DNA of 6,799 bases. It comes from an uncultured Eubacteriales bacterium. GTDB taxonomy: Bacteria > Bacillota > Clostridia > Oscillospirales > Acutalibacteraceae. Position numbers and translations under genes: made by a program. The notes beneath the pieces were generated by a model. The model did no database searches. It was given only the letters and a program-made list of their open reading frames with translations, and was not told the DNA's origin. Where the stretch lies: assembly GCA_900321595.1 (NCBI GenBank), contig ONWP01000109.1:1-6799 (forward strand), in the 5' to 3' direction. Positions 5,580-6,799 of this stretch are shown one piece after another (positions within the stretch are counted from its first letter, which is position 1; every line of letters starts with the position of its first letter).

Positions 5580-6773
5580 TTATTTGTATTCTTTTTCGAT
5601 GTGATAGCCGTTTTTCTCCAGGTAGTTCTCGATGCGCTTGCCGGGCTCGAGCAGCTCGCTCAGGGAGCCGCCCTTGTTCAGCTGGTCGATCAGCAGCGCG
5701 ACGTATTTGCTCATGTCCACGCTGTGATACCACGGGCGCTCGAGCAGCTCCGGCGTCTGATAGGTCAGGTTCGTGGTGAACACGCCGTCGATCAGGCCGT
5801 CGGCGTACGCCTTGTCGAAGGCCTCGAGGCCGTTGCAGAACAGGCCGAAGGCCACGCAGACGAAGATGCGGCCGGCCTTCATCTCCTTGAGCTTGCCGGC
5901 GACCTCGATCATGGAGTCGCCGGAGGAGATCATGTCGTCCACGACCACGACGTCCTTGCCCTCGATGTTGTCGCCCAGGAACTCATGCGCGATGATGGGG
6001 TTGCGGCCGTTGACGACGACGGAGTAGTCGCGGCGCTTGTAGAACATGCCCAGCTCGATGCCCAGCACGCTCGAATAGTAGATGCAGCGGCGGATACCGC
6101 CCTCGTCGGGGGAGATGACCATCAGGTGCTCCTTGTTGATCTTGAGGTCGGGGACGTTTCTGACCAGCGCCTTGATCATCTGGTAGGTGGTCTGCACGTC
6201 CTCAAAGCCCTTGAGGGGGATCGCGTTCTGCACGCGGGGGTCGTGCGCGTCGAAGGTCAACACGTTGTCCACGCCCATCATGCCGCACAGCTCCTGCAGC
6301 ATCAGGGCGCAGTCCATGGACTCTCTGGCCGTTCTGCGGTGCTGACGGCCCTCGTAGAGCATGGGCATGATGACGGTCAGGCGCTCGGCCTTGCCGGCGC
6401 AGGCCGCGATGGCGCGCTTGAGGTTCGCGAAGTGCTCGTCGGGCATGGTGGGGACGTCACGGCCGAAGATCGGGTACGTTTCGCCGTAATTGAAGGGATC
6501 GATCACGAAATAGAGGTCGTATCCGCGTACGGAGTTGTGGATGACGCATTTGCCTTCGCCGGTGCCGAACCGGTGGAACCGGACGTCGAGGATGTAGGAA
6601 TCACGTTGGAATCCCTTGAACGCGATGCTGGACTTGTGTTCGGACTGCTGTTGCTCTCTCCACGATACGATGTAGCGGTCGACCTTCTTAGCCAGCGCCT
6701 CGCAGCCGGGCAGCGGGATGATCCCGAGCGGTCCGACGGGAATACTGGTCAGTTCTGCTGTTGCAATTGGCAT
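5580..6773 (-). CDS. prs: Ribose-phosphate pyrophosphokinase (PRPP synthase), long divergent form
   Basis: This enzyme should convert ribose 5-phosphate and ATP to PRPP and AMP, feeding purine, pyrimidine, histidine, tryptophan and NAD synthesis in the cytoplasm. At 397 residues it is about 80 longer than ordinary bacterial Prs. Recognisable parts in order are NSVRGYDLYFV (80-90), the ATP-loop equivalent MPMLYEGRQHRR (136-147, usual RQDRK), TFDAHDPRVQ (173-182, for the family's DLHA-Q), SPDEGGIRR (221-229), the catalytic flexible-loop YKRRD (245-249) and the PRPP loop VVVVDDMISSGDS (275-287, usual DDMIDTGGT). The extra length lies in the N-terminal third (about 43-75) and a C-terminal tail after about 345. 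The ATG at 6773 has AGGAG (6782-6786) 8 bases upstream. Any promoter is off the window. The altered loops leave some doubt about exact activity; a regulatory paralogue is the alternative. Confidence 0.85.
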   Translation of the reverse strand: MPIATAELTSIPVGPLGIIPLPGCEALAKKVDRYIVSWREQQQSEHKSSIAFKGFQRDSYILDVRFHRFGTGEGKCVIHNSVRGYDLYFVIDPFNYGETYPIFGRDVPTMPDEHFANLKRAIAACAGKAERLTVIMPMLYEGRQHRRTARESMDCALMLQELCGMMGVDNVLTFDAHDPRVQNAIPLKGFEDVQTTYQMIKALVRNVPDLKINKEHLMVISPDEGGIRRCIYYSSVLGIELGMFYKRRDYSVVVNGRNPIIAHEFLGDNIEGKDVVVVDDMISSGDSMIEVAGKLKEMKAGRIFVCVAFGLFCNGLEAFDKAYADGLIDGVFTTNLTYQTPELLERPWYHSVDMSKYVALLIDQLNKGGSLSELLEPGKRIENYLEKNGYHIEKEYK

Positions 6774-6799
6774 CTCTTCAACTCCTAACGTTTTTTACC

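Noticed and set aside
4605..6788. 727-codon open frame on the plus strand
   Set aside because: It is the antisense of two well-recognised genes. Its composition is rich in V, A, H, D and L, as expected from the reverse of GC-rich codons; it has no domain and no convincing ribosome site.

Overview
The window looks like chromosomal DNA from a GC-rich, strictly anaerobic Firmicute of the Clostridia (Oscillospiraceae/Christensenellales-like gut organisms are my best guess). The evidence is an [FeFe]-hydrogenase maturase (HydE), an Rrf2/IscR-type regulator, a Clostridia-style GH2 glycosidase, strong Shine-Dalgarno sequences, consensus sigma-A promoters and short palindromic repeats in the intergenic DNA. 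The assignment rests on family recognition only.

All six substantial genes lie on the minus strand, so the layout is read from right to left. (1) 6773-5580 encodes a long, divergent ribose-phosphate pyrophosphokinase. An alpha/beta hydrolase of the monoacylglycerol-lipase/serine aminopeptidase S33 type (5552-4611) follows 27 bases later, and the pair ends in a strong intrinsic terminator at 4563-4594. (2) A consensus promoter at 4524-4552, with an inverted repeat in its spacer, drives a three-gene unit: an Rrf2 regulator with three cysteines (4499-4065), an HD-domain hydrolase (4052-3486) and hydE (3499-2456). The genes are 12 bases apart and then overlap by 14. A stem-loop terminator begins at the hydE stop codon. 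(3) A 668-base stretch without a large gene (1788-2455) holds a promoter firing leftward into the glycosidase, a promoter and ribosome binding site firing rightward into a 43-codon signal-peptide reading frame, a roughly 237-base element with 13-base inverted ends that supplies that frame's stop codon, and a 21-base-period direct repeat. (4) A GH2 glycosidase (1787 to the left edge) starts at TTG and is cut off by the window before its C-terminus.

Functionally, the glycosidase belongs to carbohydrate breakdown, PRPP synthase to nucleotide and amino-acid precursor supply, and hydE to assembly of the hydrogenase H-cluster for fermentative hydrogen metabolism. The most distinctive arrangement is the Rrf2-HD-hydE unit. 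It suggests that a possibly iron-sulfur-sensing repressor controls both itself and an H-cluster maturase, with an uncharacterised HD hydrolase translated between them. No tRNA, rRNA, CRISPR array or full transposase gene is visible.
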